Notes under the pieces: model-generated
What the model saw: only the letters and a program-made list of their open reading frames with translations
The model's database searches: none
What the model was told of the DNA's origin: nothing
Translations under genes and position numbers: made by a program
Shown here: one piece after another, positions 7,302 through 13,564 of the stretch
Layout: the number at the start of each line of letters is the position of its first letter
Numbering within the stretch: the first letter of the stretch is position 1
Origin: Clostridiales bacterium
GTDB taxonomy: Bacteria > Bacillota > Clostridia > Lutisporales > Lutisporaceae
Length of the DNA stretch: 14,959 nt
Direction: 5' to 3'
Assembly (NCBI GenBank): GCA_012842725.1
Contig: DUSG01000035.1
Coordinates: 1 to 14,959 of the forward strand

Positions 7302-8249
7302 ATGGATATAAGAGCAGGCATAGCAGCAGGAAACAAGAGAGCTGCTGCACGCCTGATAACTATGATAGAGAATGGAGAACCGGAAGCCGTAGAAATAATC
7401 AAAGAGAACTATGATAAGATAGGGACGGCAAGAATCATTGGAGTTACAGGACCTCCGGGAGCCGGAAAAAGCACGGTGACAGATAAGCTTGCAAAATTGC
7501 TTAGAAAGCAAGGAAAAAAAGTGGCAATTATTGCTGTAGACCCTACAAGTCCATTCAGCGGCGGAGCTATACTGGGAGACAGAATCAGAATGTCAGACCT
7601 GAATACTGATGAGGGAGTATTCATAAGAAGTATGGGTACAAGGGGAGCCCTGGGAGGGCTCTCAAAGTCCGTCAATGGAGCCATCAAAGTTATGGATATT
7701 TTAGGTTGCGATTATATTTTTGTGGAGACTGTAGGGGTAGGGCAATCGGAGATAGATATAGTAAAGGTTGCAGATACGGTGCTTATGGTAATGGTTCCGG
7801 GCCTTGGAGATGATATACAGGCTATAAAGGCAGGTATAATGGAGATAGGAGATGTTTTTGCAGTAAATAAATCCGACAGAGAAGGAGCGGAAAAGACTGC
7901 AACGGAAATAGAACTTATGCTGGACTTGAATGGCAACACCGAATACAGGCCTCCAGTAAAAAATATTATAGCCAAGGATAATAAAGGTATTGAAGAACTT
8001 TGGGAAGCTATCGAGAAGCATCATGAATATATGATATCTTCAGGCAATTTCAATAAAAGAAGGCAAAAAGCTATTGAAACTGAAATATTAGAGATATTCA
8101 AGCAAAATCTATTGGATAAGATTGAAAGATTGGAGAAAAAAGGCGAGTATCTATCAGACCTTACAAAAAAGGTCTTTAACAAACAAATAGATCCATATAC
8201 TGCAGCACAAGAACTATCAAGTATATTAAGCAAAGAAGGAGGGATATAA
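7302..8249 (+). CDS. meaB: MeaB/ArgK-type G3E GTPase, methylmalonyl-CoA mutase chaperone
   Basis: MeaB-family GTPases gate loading of adenosylcobalamin onto methylmalonyl-CoA mutase and protect or reactivate it after loss of the radical. The 315-residue protein shows Walker A GPPGAGKST (50-58), the family segment DPTSPFSGGAILGDR (80-94), the switch region ETVGVGQSE (142-150) and the base-recognition NKSD (189-192). The C-terminal part (about 240-315) is helical and charged, as expected for the dimerisation arm. Older databases call this family ArgK, a lysine/arginine/ornithine transport kinase; position next to the mutase argues for the MeaB role. The ribosome binding site (GGGTGA) starts at the last base of the preceding stop codon. 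The stop codon is immediately followed by the ATG of the epimerase gene. Confidence 0.95.
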   Translation: MDIRAGIAAGNKRAAARLITMIENGEPEAVEIIKENYDKIGTARIIGVTGPPGAGKSTVTDKLAKLLRKQGKKVAIIAVDPTSPFSGGAILGDRIRMSDLNTDEGVFIRSMGTRGALGGLSKSVNGAIKVMDILGCDYIFVETVGVGQSEIDIVKVADTVLMVMVPGLGDDIQAIKAGIMEIGDVFAVNKSDREGAEKTATEIELMLDLNGNTEYRPPVKNIIAKDNKGIEELWEAIEKHHEYMISSGNFNKRRQKAIETEILEIFKQNLLDKIERLEKKGEYLSDLTKKVFNKQIDPYTAAQELSSILSKEGGI

Positions 8250-8654
8250 ATGGTAAGAAAAGTAGATCATATAGGTGTGGCAGTTAGCAACTTGGAAGAG
8301 TCGATAAAGTTTTATGAAGAAGTTTTAGGTCTTAAATGTCAAGGTACTGAAGTAGTTGAAGAACAGAAAGTAAAAGTAGCATTTCTTCCAATAGGCGATA
8401 CGGAAATAGAACTGCTGGAAGCGACAGAACCCGACAGTCCTATAGCAAAGTTCATTGAAAAGAAGGGACAAGGAGTACAGCATATCGCTTTTAGAGTAGA
8501 TGATATCGAAAAAGCCTTGGAAGAGATGAGAAGCTTAGGAATAAAACTTATCGATGAAAAACCAAGGTATGGCGCCGGCGGCGCAAGAATTGCTTTCTTG
8601 CATCCAAAGAGCACTAATGGGCTATTAGTGGAGTTATGTGAGAGGAAAGGATAG
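8250..8654 (+). CDS. mce: Methylmalonyl-CoA epimerase
   Basis: Interconverts (R)- and (S)-methylmalonyl-CoA, linking the R-specific mutase to the S-specific decarboxylase. It is a small metalloenzyme of the vicinal oxygen chelate fold, 134 residues, the normal length. Two beta-alpha-beta-beta-beta halves can be traced. Likely metal ligands are His7 (VDHIGVAV), Glu54 (IELLEA; Gln in the Propionibacterium enzyme), His78 (GVQHIAFRV) and Glu128 (LLVELCE). The RYGAGGARIAFLHPKSTNGLLVEL ending (split here as RYGAGGARIAFLHPK then STNGLLVEL) is highly characteristic. The ATG directly abuts the meaB stop codon and its AGGAGGG site (8237-8243) lies inside the meaB end, so translation is probably coupled. 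Other VOC enzymes such as glyoxalase are unlikely in this context. Confidence 0.95.
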   Translation: MVRKVDHIGVAVSNLEESIKFYEEVLGLKCQGTEVVEEQKVKVAFLPIGDTEIELLEATEPDSPIAKFIEKKGQGVQHIAFRVDDIEKALEEMRSLGIKLIDEKPRYGAGGARIAFLHPKSTNGLLVELCERKG

Positions 8655-8665
8655 GGAGTGATAAT

Positions 8666-10213
8666 ATGTCAATAGACAAAATTCAAGAACTTAATAAAAA
8701 AAGAGAGGCCATAATGCAGGGCGGTGGCGAAGATAGAATAAAAAAACAGCACGCTTCAGGCAAAATGACTGCGAGAGAAAGATTGAACTTATTGTTTGAT
8801 GAGGGAAGTTTTGTAGAAATCGATGCTTTTGTAAAACATCGCTGTACCGAATTTGGTATGCAGAATGTGGAAACTCCCGGTGAAGGTGTTGTAACAGGAT
8901 ACGGAACAGTAGACGGGAGATTGGTATTTGCTTTCGCTCAGGATTTCACCGTTGCAGGTGGCTCTTTAGGAGAAATGCATGCTAAGAAGATATGCAAGGT
9001 TATGGATATGGCACTTAAAATGGGTGCACCTTTAATAGGTATAAATGATTCCGGTGGAGCTAGAATTCAAGAAGGTGTCGATGCTTTATCCGGTTACGGA
9101 AATATATTCTACAGAAACACAATCGCATCAGGGGTTATTCCTCAGATATCTGTAATAATGGGTCCTTGTGCCGGTGGAGCAGTATATTCACCAGCTTTGA
9201 CAGATTTTATATTTATGGTTGATAAGACAAGCCAGATGTTTATTACAGGACCACAGGTTATAAAAGCAGTTACTGGTGAAGAGGTTACTTCGGAAGAATT
9301 AGGCGGAGCTATGACTCATAACAGCGTAAGCGGAGTGGCTCATTTTATCAGTCCTGATGAAAGACAATGCATTGAAGACATAAAGAGATTATTGAGCTTC
9401 TTGCCTTCAAATAATATGGAAAATGCTCCTGAATACGAATGTCAGGATGATTTGAACAGAATTGAAGAAAAGCTGAATGAGATAGTTCCGGACAACCCAA
9501 ATAAAGCTTATGATATGAAAGAAATTATTACTGCAATTGTAGATAACGGAGATTTTATGGAAGTACAGCCTTATTATGCAATGAATATAATAACAGGATT
9601 TGCAAGGCTAAATGGAAAATCTATAGGCATTATCGCAAATCAGCCAAAAGTTTTAGCAGGATGCCTTGATATAAATGCATCAGACAAGGCAGCAAGATTT
9701 ATTAGAACCTGTGATGCATTTAATATACCTGTATTGAATCTGGTGGATGTGCCAGGATTCTTACCAGGTACAAATCAGGAATATGGCGGAATAATAAGAC
9801 ATGGTGCCAAGATGCTTTATGCATACAGCGAAGCTACAGTACCGAAGGTAACTTTAATAATAAGAAAAGCTTATGGTGGAGCATATCTTGCAATGTGCAG
9901 CAGAGATTTAGGTGCAGATCAGGTATTTGCTTGGCCATCAGCTGAAATTGCTGTAATGGGACCTGACGGAGCAGCTAATATCATATTCAAGAAGGAAATA
10001 GAGTCAGCTGAGAATCCTGCAGCTGCTAGACAGGAAAAGATCCAGGAGTATAAGGATAAATTTGCTACTCCATATATAGCAGCCAGCAGGGGTTATGTAG
10101 ATGATGTCATTGAACCTGCAACAACAAGACCTAGACTGATTGCAGCATTTGAGATGCTAGAGAGCAAAAGAGAAACAAGACCCGCCAAGAAGCATGGCAA
10201 CTTGCCTGTCTAG
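8666..10213 (+). CDS. mmdA: Methylmalonyl-CoA decarboxylase alpha subunit (carboxyltransferase)
   Basis: Transfers the carboxyl group of (S)-methylmalonyl-CoA to the biotin on MmdC, releasing propionyl-CoA. The 515 residues match the MmdA/PccB family and are shorter than glutaconyl-CoA decarboxylase alpha. The N half carries GGSLGEMHAKKI (98-109), DSGGARIQEG (128-137) and the oxyanion-hole GPCAGG (166-171). The C half carries DVPGFLPGTNQEYGG (361-375), YGGAYLAMCSRDLGAD (403-418) and PSAEIAVMGPDGAANI (424-439). Residue 408, after GGAY, is Leu where S. coelicolor PccB has Asp and AccB Ile. No biotin carboxylase gene accompanies it, and the adjacent membrane subunits indicate a Na+-translocating decarboxylase rather than a carboxylase. 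It starts 11 nt after the epimerase stop behind GGGAGTGA. Confidence 0.93.
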   Translation: MSIDKIQELNKKREAIMQGGGEDRIKKQHASGKMTARERLNLLFDEGSFVEIDAFVKHRCTEFGMQNVETPGEGVVTGYGTVDGRLVFAFAQDFTVAGGSLGEMHAKKICKVMDMALKMGAPLIGINDSGGARIQEGVDALSGYGNIFYRNTIASGVIPQISVIMGPCAGGAVYSPALTDFIFMVDKTSQMFITGPQVIKAVTGEEVTSEELGGAMTHNSVSGVAHFISPDERQCIEDIKRLLSFLPSNNMENAPEYECQDDLNRIEEKLNEIVPDNPNKAYDMKEIITAIVDNGDFMEVQPYYAMNIITGFARLNGKSIGIIANQPKVLAGCLDINASDKAARFIRTCDAFNIPVLNLVDVPGFLPGTNQEYGGIIRHGAKMLYAYSEATVPKVTLIIRKAYGGAYLAMCSRDLGADQVFAWPSAEIAVMGPDGAANIIFKKEIESAENPAAARQEKIQEYKDKFATPYIAASRGYVDDVIEPATTRPRLIAAFEMLESKRETRPAKKHGNLPV

Positions 10214-10228
10214 AGAGGGGGATATAGA

Positions 10229-10600
10229 ATGTCAACTTTTTCAGAAATATTTGGATATGGGCTGATAGTTACTCTAGTAGGCGTAGGTATGTGTTTTATA
10301 GTTTTAATCGGCTTGGCATATATGCTTAGCGGATTAAAGATAATATCCAATAGAGGAGCAGCCGAAAAAAAAACAGAGGTAGTTAGAACAGAGAGGGTTG
10401 AATCCCCTAAAGAAGTCGCAACCGAGAACATTGAAGCCACACAAGATGAAAATGAATTGGTGGCGGTTATAAGCGCTGCACTGGCAGCTTTTATGGGAAG
10501 AGAAAACAATTTGGTAGTTAGATCCATAAGAAGAGTGGAAGGAAATGCTCCTGTATGGGCAAAAGTTGGAAGACAAGATCAAATGTATAACAGATTATAG
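10229..10600 (+). CDS. mmdD: Methylmalonyl-CoA decarboxylase delta subunit (OadG-type)
   Basis: A small membrane subunit of Na+-pumping decarboxylases, needed for assembly of the catalytic and membrane parts. The 123 residues contain one membrane span (about 10-36), a charged Glu/Thr/Val-rich linker (about 42-75) and a conserved C-terminal segment. That segment includes ELVAVISAALAAFMG (76-90), LVVRSIRRV (95-103) and WAKVGRQDQM (110-119), as in Gram-positive OadG/MmdD proteins. It lies 15 nt after mmdA behind GAGAGGGGG and ends directly before the mmdC ribosome binding site. The position between the carboxyltransferase and biotin carrier genes matches known decarboxylase clusters. The related oxaloacetate decarboxylase gamma subunit is the main alternative; the mutase and epimerase neighbours favour methylmalonyl-CoA. 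Confidence 0.88.
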   Translation: MSTFSEIFGYGLIVTLVGVGMCFIVLIGLAYMLSGLKIISNRGAAEKKTEVVRTERVESPKEVATENIEATQDENELVAVISAALAAFMGRENNLVVRSIRRVEGNAPVWAKVGRQDQMYNRL

Positions 10601-10613
10601 GGAGGAATAATAG

Positions 10614-11018
10614 ATGAGAAAATTTTTAATAACTGTTAACGGAAATAGCTATGAAGTGGAAGTTGAAGAAATAAGAGACGGCGCTGTTGCAGCACCGGTG
10701 TCAGCTCCTGCACCTCAAGCAGCCCCCGCAGCACCAAAGGCGGCTCCAGCAGCACCAAAAGCAGCACCTGCACCAAAAGCAGCCCCTGCGGCAGCACCAG
10801 CCGGTGGAAATACAGTTACAGCACCGATGCCAGGCACAATATTATCCATAAATGTTAAAGTCGGCGAATCAGTTAAAAAAGGACAGGTATTGTGCATACT
10901 TGAAGCTATGAAGATGGAAAATGAAATTATGGCGCCTTCAGATGGAAAAGTAGCGTCTATATCAGTTAATGCAGGAGATTCTGTAAATACAGGACAGGTT
11001 TTGATTGTGCTGGAATAG
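10614..11018 (+). CDS. mmdC: Biotin carboxyl carrier protein, decarboxylase gamma subunit
   Basis: The mobile biotin-carrying subunit that moves carboxylate from MmdA to the membrane subunit MmdB. It has 134 residues in three parts: an N-terminal beta segment (1-23), a flexible Ala/Pro/Lys linker (about 28-63) and a C-terminal biotinyl domain (about 66-134). The biotinylation motif is EAMKMEN (97-103), with Lys100 as the modified residue; PMPG (71-74) sits at its usual distance upstream. A GGGAGG ribosome binding site is 8 nt from the ATG. The target lysine would be modified by the BirA encoded downstream. Acetyl-CoA carboxylase BCCP is unlikely because no accC or accA/D genes are nearby and the linker and context match the decarboxylase type. 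Confidence 0.95.
   Translation: MRKFLITVNGNSYEVEVEEIRDGAVAAPVSAPAPQAAPAAPKAAPAAPKAAPAPKAAPAAAPAGGNTVTAPMPGTILSINVKVGESVKKGQVLCILEAMKMENEIMAPSDGKVASISVNAGDSVNTGQVLIVLE
10704..10808 (+). repeat. Imperfect tandem repeat coding the Ala-Pro-Lys linker of MmdC
   Basis: Residues 31-65 of MmdC are made of repeated AAPKAAP-like units; near-identical DNA such as CCAGCAGCACCAAA and GCACCAAA recurs. The segment codes the flexible hinge typical of biotin carriers. Such coding repeats often vary in unit number between strains, so its length here need not be conserved. Confidence 0.8.
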
Positions 11019-11049
11019 GCATGACTGAACTTTGAATGGGGGAATATAA

Positions 11050-12264
11050 ATGTCTTTAATGGAATCACTAAAGGGTTTTTTCGGTACCATGGGTTTTGCT
11101 GCTATGACCTGGCAGGAAGGTGTTATGATCCTGATTTCCTTTGTGCTTATATATCTTGCTTTGAAAAAAGGATTCGAGCCTTTACTGTTACTTCCAATAG
11201 CCTTTGGTATGCTTTTGGCAAATTTGCCATTGGCAGGACTGACAGCAGAACCTGTATATGAGATCGTTGTTGATCCGGTAACAGGAGAACATGTGCATGA
11301 AATGGTAAGTGCCGGTGGCCTTCTGTATTGGCTATACAGAGGAGTTAAATTAGGAATATATCCTCCTCTCATATTCATGGGAGTTGGAGCCATGACAGAT
11401 TTCGGTCCTCTTATTGCAAATCCTAAAAGTTTACTTTTAGGCGCTGCAGCTCAAATTGGAATATTTACAACGTTCTTAGGCGCATTAGCTTTAAACTTGG
11501 TACCAGGACTTGGCTTTACGTTACCTGAAGCTGCTTCCATAGGAATCATAGGAGGAGCAGACGGCCCTACTGCAATATATCTTACAGCTAAACTTGCCCC
11601 ACATTTATTGGGACCAATAGCTGTTGCAGCATATTCCTACATGGCTCTGGTACCGTTGATTCAGCCTCCGATAATGAAAGCTCTTACAACTAAGGAAGAA
11701 AGAGCAATTGTTATGGAACAGCTTAGACCTGTATCCAAGGTCGAAAAAATTATTTTCCCAATATTAGTTACTGTAGTTGTATCATTGGTTCTTCCAGCAG
11801 CTACTTCTCTTGTAGGTATGCTTATGCTAGGTAATCTTTTAAGGGAAGCAGCAACAATGCAGAGTACATTGAACAGATTGATGAAAACTGCAGAAGGCGA
11901 ATTGATGAATATAGTAGTTATTTTCTTGGGAACTACTGTAGGAGCTACAGCTAAAGGAGAAATATTCCTGTCTCCGAGAACACTGGCTATAATTGCCCTT
12001 GGTCTCGCGGCTTTCTCAATGGGAACTGCAGGTGGAGTATTATTTGGAAAGATAATGTGCAAAATGACCGGAGGAAAGGTAAATCCGTTAATTGGATCAG
12101 CCGGTGTGTCTGCAGTGCCCATGGCAGCCAGAGTATCCCAAAAGGTTGGCCAGGAAGCCAATCCTTCAAACTTCCTATTGATGCATGCTATGGGACCTAA
12201 TGTTGCAGGAGTTATCGGTTCAGCTGTTGCAGCAGGTGTTCTACTCTCAATGTGCAATATATAA
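11050..12264 (+). CDS. mmdB: Na+-translocating methylmalonyl-CoA decarboxylase beta subunit (OadB family)
   Basis: The membrane subunit that decarboxylates carboxybiotin and couples this to Na+ export. It has 404 residues and about nine or more hydrophobic segments. Conserved regions are GFEPLLLLPIAFGMLLANLP (41-60), TDFGPLIANPK (116-126), GIIGGADGPTAIY (165-177) and VNPLIGSAGVSAVPMAARVSQ (344-364, given in full as VNPLIGSAGVS then AVPMAARVSQ). Residues matching those important in Klebsiella OadB are present: Asp171 (its Asp203), Tyr197 (Tyr229), Asn345 (Asn373), Ser354 (Ser382) and Arg361 (Arg389). The pump should therefore be functional. The gene is 31 nt after mmdC, the longest gap inside the operon, with GGGGGA about 6 nt before the ATG. 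It is the last gene before the terminator at 12281-12314. Glutaconyl-CoA or oxaloacetate decarboxylase beta subunits are alternatives by family alone. Confidence 0.94.
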   Translation: MSLMESLKGFFGTMGFAAMTWQEGVMILISFVLIYLALKKGFEPLLLLPIAFGMLLANLPLAGLTAEPVYEIVVDPVTGEHVHEMVSAGGLLYWLYRGVKLGIYPPLIFMGVGAMTDFGPLIANPKSLLLGAAAQIGIFTTFLGALALNLVPGLGFTLPEAASIGIIGGADGPTAIYLTAKLAPHLLGPIAVAAYSYMALVPLIQPPIMKALTTKEERAIVMEQLRPVSKVEKIIFPILVTVVVSLVLPAATSLVGMLMLGNLLREAATMQSTLNRLMKTAEGELMNIVVIFLGTTVGATAKGEIFLSPRTLAIIALGLAAFSMGTAGGVLFGKIMCKMTGGKVNPLIGSAGVSAVPMAARVSQKVGQEANPSNFLLMHAMGPNVAGVIGSAVAAGVLLSMCNI

Positions 12265-12280
12265 TAAATGATAATACAAT

Positions 12281-12314
12281 AAAATACAGGCAGAAATGCC
12301 TGTATTTTGTTTTA
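12281..12314 (+). terminator. Rho-independent terminator of the methylmalonyl-CoA operon
   Basis: A perfect 12-bp stem, AAAATACAGGCA (12281-12292) with TGCCTGTATTTT (12297-12308), closes on a GAAA loop and is followed by GTTTT. It begins 16 nt after the mmdB stop. The symmetrical A/T flanks could also work on the other strand, but no gene converges here. Confidence 0.93.
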
Positions 12315-12317
12315 ATC

Positions 12318-12332
12318 TATTCTATTAGAATA
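12318..12332. promoter_or_regulatory. 15-bp perfect palindrome upstream of birA, possible operator
   Basis: TATTCTA-T-TAGAATA is a perfect 7+1+7 inverted repeat between the mmdB terminator and the candidate birA promoter. It does not match the BirA operator I know from Firmicutes (two GTTAAC-type half-sites about 15 bp apart), nor a Fur or PerR box. It may be a regulator site or chance in AT-rich DNA. Confidence 0.25.
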
Positions 12333-12366
12333 TTTCAATAAAAAGCTATTTGATAATAAATAAATG

Positions 12367-12395
12367 TTATATCAATACCCAAAATATGATAAAAT
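12367..12395 (+). promoter_or_regulatory. Candidate birA promoter, extended -10
   Basis: TG (12387-12388), one base, then TAAAAT (12390-12395) form an extended -10 identical to that of ftsH. A weak TTATAT -35 (12367-12372) lies 17 nt upstream. The birA ATG is 47 nt downstream of the hexamer. The upstream terminator means birA needs its own promoter. Confidence 0.5.
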
Positions 12396-12430
12396 TATTT
12401 CGAATTAATACCAGTAAGCTGCAAAAAATA

Positions 12431-12435
12431 AGGAG
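12431..12435 (+). promoter_or_regulatory. Ribosome binding site fixing the birA start
   Basis: AGGAG lies 7 nt before ATG 12443. The longer in-frame start at 12350 lies upstream of the candidate -10 element and adds 31 residues not expected before the BirA helix-turn-helix. Confidence 0.78.
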
Positions 12436-12442
12436 AAATACC

Positions 12443-13432
12443 ATGAAAGAAAGCATATTGAAAGAGTTAATTGAAAATAGAAATAGATATATTTCGGGAC
12501 AGGAATTGAGTAAAAAGTTTGGTGTCAGCAGGACAGCCATCTGGAAATATATCAAAAAATTAAAAGAAGAAGGTTTTGTAATAGAATCGGTAACCAATAA
12601 AGGATATATTCTGATAAGCAGTCCGGATGCGCTATATCCTGTAGAAATAAAGAGGAATCTGAAAACTGAATTTATAGGGAAAGAGATTATATATCTGGAT
12701 TCTGTGGATTCAACAAACAATTACGGGAAAGAATTAGCGTCAAGAGGATTTAATGACGGCATTTTAATAGTTGCTGAAGAGCAGACCAAAGGTCGAGGAA
12801 GATTGGGTAGAGAATGGATTTCACAGAAAGGCAAAGGAATATGGATGACTATAATGCTGAAACCTGATTTAAAGCCTGACATGGCTTCACAGGTTACTTT
12901 AATTGCTGCATTATCAGTCTTAAGGGGTATAAAAAACGTTACAGATATAGATGTAATGATAAAATGGCCTAATGATCTGGTTATCAATGGTAAGAAAGTA
13001 TGCGGTATTTTAACCGAGTTAGGAGCGGAGATTGATATTATTAATTATCTATGCGTCGGCATTGGAATAAATGTAAACTCGGAAGAAGATGATTTTAACA
13101 AGATAGGTCTGAATACTGCTACTTCTTTAAAAGTTACGGTGGGGAAAACGATAGACAGAAAGAGATTAATTGTAGAAATACTGGAGTCTTTTGAAAATCT
13201 CTATAAGCAATTTCTCCAAAAAGGTAGCATCGACTATATGCTGGAAGAATATAAAAAGCATTTGGTGAATTTGGGCAAAGAAGTAAAAATAATATTGAAA
13301 AATGATGAAGTAAAAGGAATTGCTGAAGATGTAAATGGTAAAGGACATCTGATGGTAAGATTGGACAATGGACATTTGATGGAAGTCTCCTCGGGAGAAG
13401 TGTCTGTAAGAGGAGTATACGAGTATGTTTAG
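12443..13432 (+). CDS. birA: Bifunctional biotin-protein ligase / biotin operon repressor BirA
   Basis: Activates biotin as biotinyl-5'-AMP and attaches it to carrier lysines; forms with an N-terminal DNA-binding domain also repress biotin genes. From ATG 12443 it has 329 residues. A winged helix-turn-helix occupies about 1-60, with ISGQELSKKFGVSRTAIWKYIKKL as the HTH (17-40, split as ISGQELSKKFGVSRTA then IWKYIKKL) and NKGYIL as the wing. The catalytic domain has DSVDSTNNYGKEL (86-98), the biotin/adenylate loop GRGRLGR (117-123), KWPNDL (174-179) and KVCGILTE (185-192). An SH3-like C-terminal domain follows (about 280-329). It is a group II ligase, so regulatory as well as catalytic. MmdC is the obvious local substrate. 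I did not find a canonical BirA operator in the window, so its targets are probably elsewhere. Confidence 0.95.
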   Translation: MKESILKELIENRNRYISGQELSKKFGVSRTAIWKYIKKLKEEGFVIESVTNKGYILISSPDALYPVEIKRNLKTEFIGKEIIYLDSVDSTNNYGKELASRGFNDGILIVAEEQTKGRGRLGREWISQKGKGIWMTIMLKPDLKPDMASQVTLIAALSVLRGIKNVTDIDVMIKWPNDLVINGKKVCGILTELGAEIDIINYLCVGIGINVNSEEDDFNKIGLNTATSLKVTVGKTIDRKRLIVEILESFENLYKQFLQKGSIDYMLEEYKKHLVNLGKEVKIILKNDEVKGIAEDVNGKGHLMVRLDNGHLMEVSSGEVSVRGVYEYV

Positions 13433-13441
13433 AAAAAAATA

Positions 13442-13470
13442 TTGCATCATATGCCTGGTGGTGATAAAAT
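13442..13470 (+). promoter_or_regulatory. Candidate promoter for the ECF component gene
   Basis: TTGCAT (13442-13447), a 17-nt spacer, then TAAAAT (13465-13470) with the extended element TG at 13462-13463. Transcription would start near 13476-13478, exactly at the first leader hairpin. It lies 10-38 nt after the birA stop. Confidence 0.55.
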
Positions 13471-13475
13471 AGACC

Positions 13476-13553
13476 TGTCGGCATCCGCTGGAGCCGAACA
13501 AATAATAAAAATATAATTTTAAAATCGTCCGGTATCCTTTGGGAACTGGAACG
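13476..13553 (+). ncRNA. Tandem bulged-A hairpin leader, resembling the pan RNA motif
   Basis: Two hairpins of the same plan fill the 5' leader. Hairpin 1 (13476-13500): UGU/ACA, a bulged A13497 on the 3' arm, CGGC/GCCG, a bulged A13483 on the 5' arm, UCC/GGA and a GCU loop. Hairpin 2 (13526-13553): CGU/ACG, bulged A13550 on the 3' arm, CCGGU/ACUGG with one G-U pair, bulged A13534 on the 5' arm, UCC/GGA and a UUUG loop. An A/U-rich linker of about 25 nt separates them. The shared pieces GUC, GG, AUCC, GGA and GAAC argue for a repeated functional element. As I recall, pan RNAs are stem-loops with two conserved bulged adenosines, often paired, in the 5' UTRs of pantothenate genes. The structure is seen; the family name is from memory and unverified. 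Confidence 0.6.
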
Positions 13554-13557
13554 GAGG
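13553..13557 (+). promoter_or_regulatory. Ribosome binding site of the ECF component, abutting hairpin 2
   Basis: GGAGG is 7 nt before ATG 13565. Its first G can pair in the base of leader hairpin 2, and G13554 can form a G-U pair with U13525. Folding of the hairpin could therefore limit ribosome access. Confidence 0.7.
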
Positions 13558-13564
13558 TGGGACA

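Noticed and set aside
7644..7662. Strong GAGCCCT/AGGGCTC hairpin inside meaB
   Set aside because: It encodes conserved residues of the GTPase (RGALGGLS), has no T run and no boundary role, so it is likely coincidental.
8156..8177. AGACCTT/AAGGTCT hairpin inside the 3' part of meaB, considered as a terminator
   Set aside because: It lies within coding sequence, is followed by only two further T residues, and the operon continues without a gap.
10620..10640. GTTAAC in mmdC, considered as half of a BirA operator
   Set aside because: There is no partner half-site at the required spacing and it is inside a gene.
12350..12442. Longer birA start adding 31 residues
   Set aside because: It would lie upstream of the likely -10 element. 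ATG 12443 has a good ribosome binding site and starts just before the helix-turn-helix.
13451..13516. 21-codon frame (ATG 13451) within the panT leader
   Set aside because: No ribosome binding site; it spans the -10 element and hairpin 1, which explain the sequence better.
13433..13564. THF (folate) riboswitch, considered because GCATCCGCT occurs and the ECF family includes folate transporters
   Set aside because: The conserved core of that riboswitch, including GCGUUAAG-like sequence, is absent and the leader is too short. The two-hairpin model explains the region.
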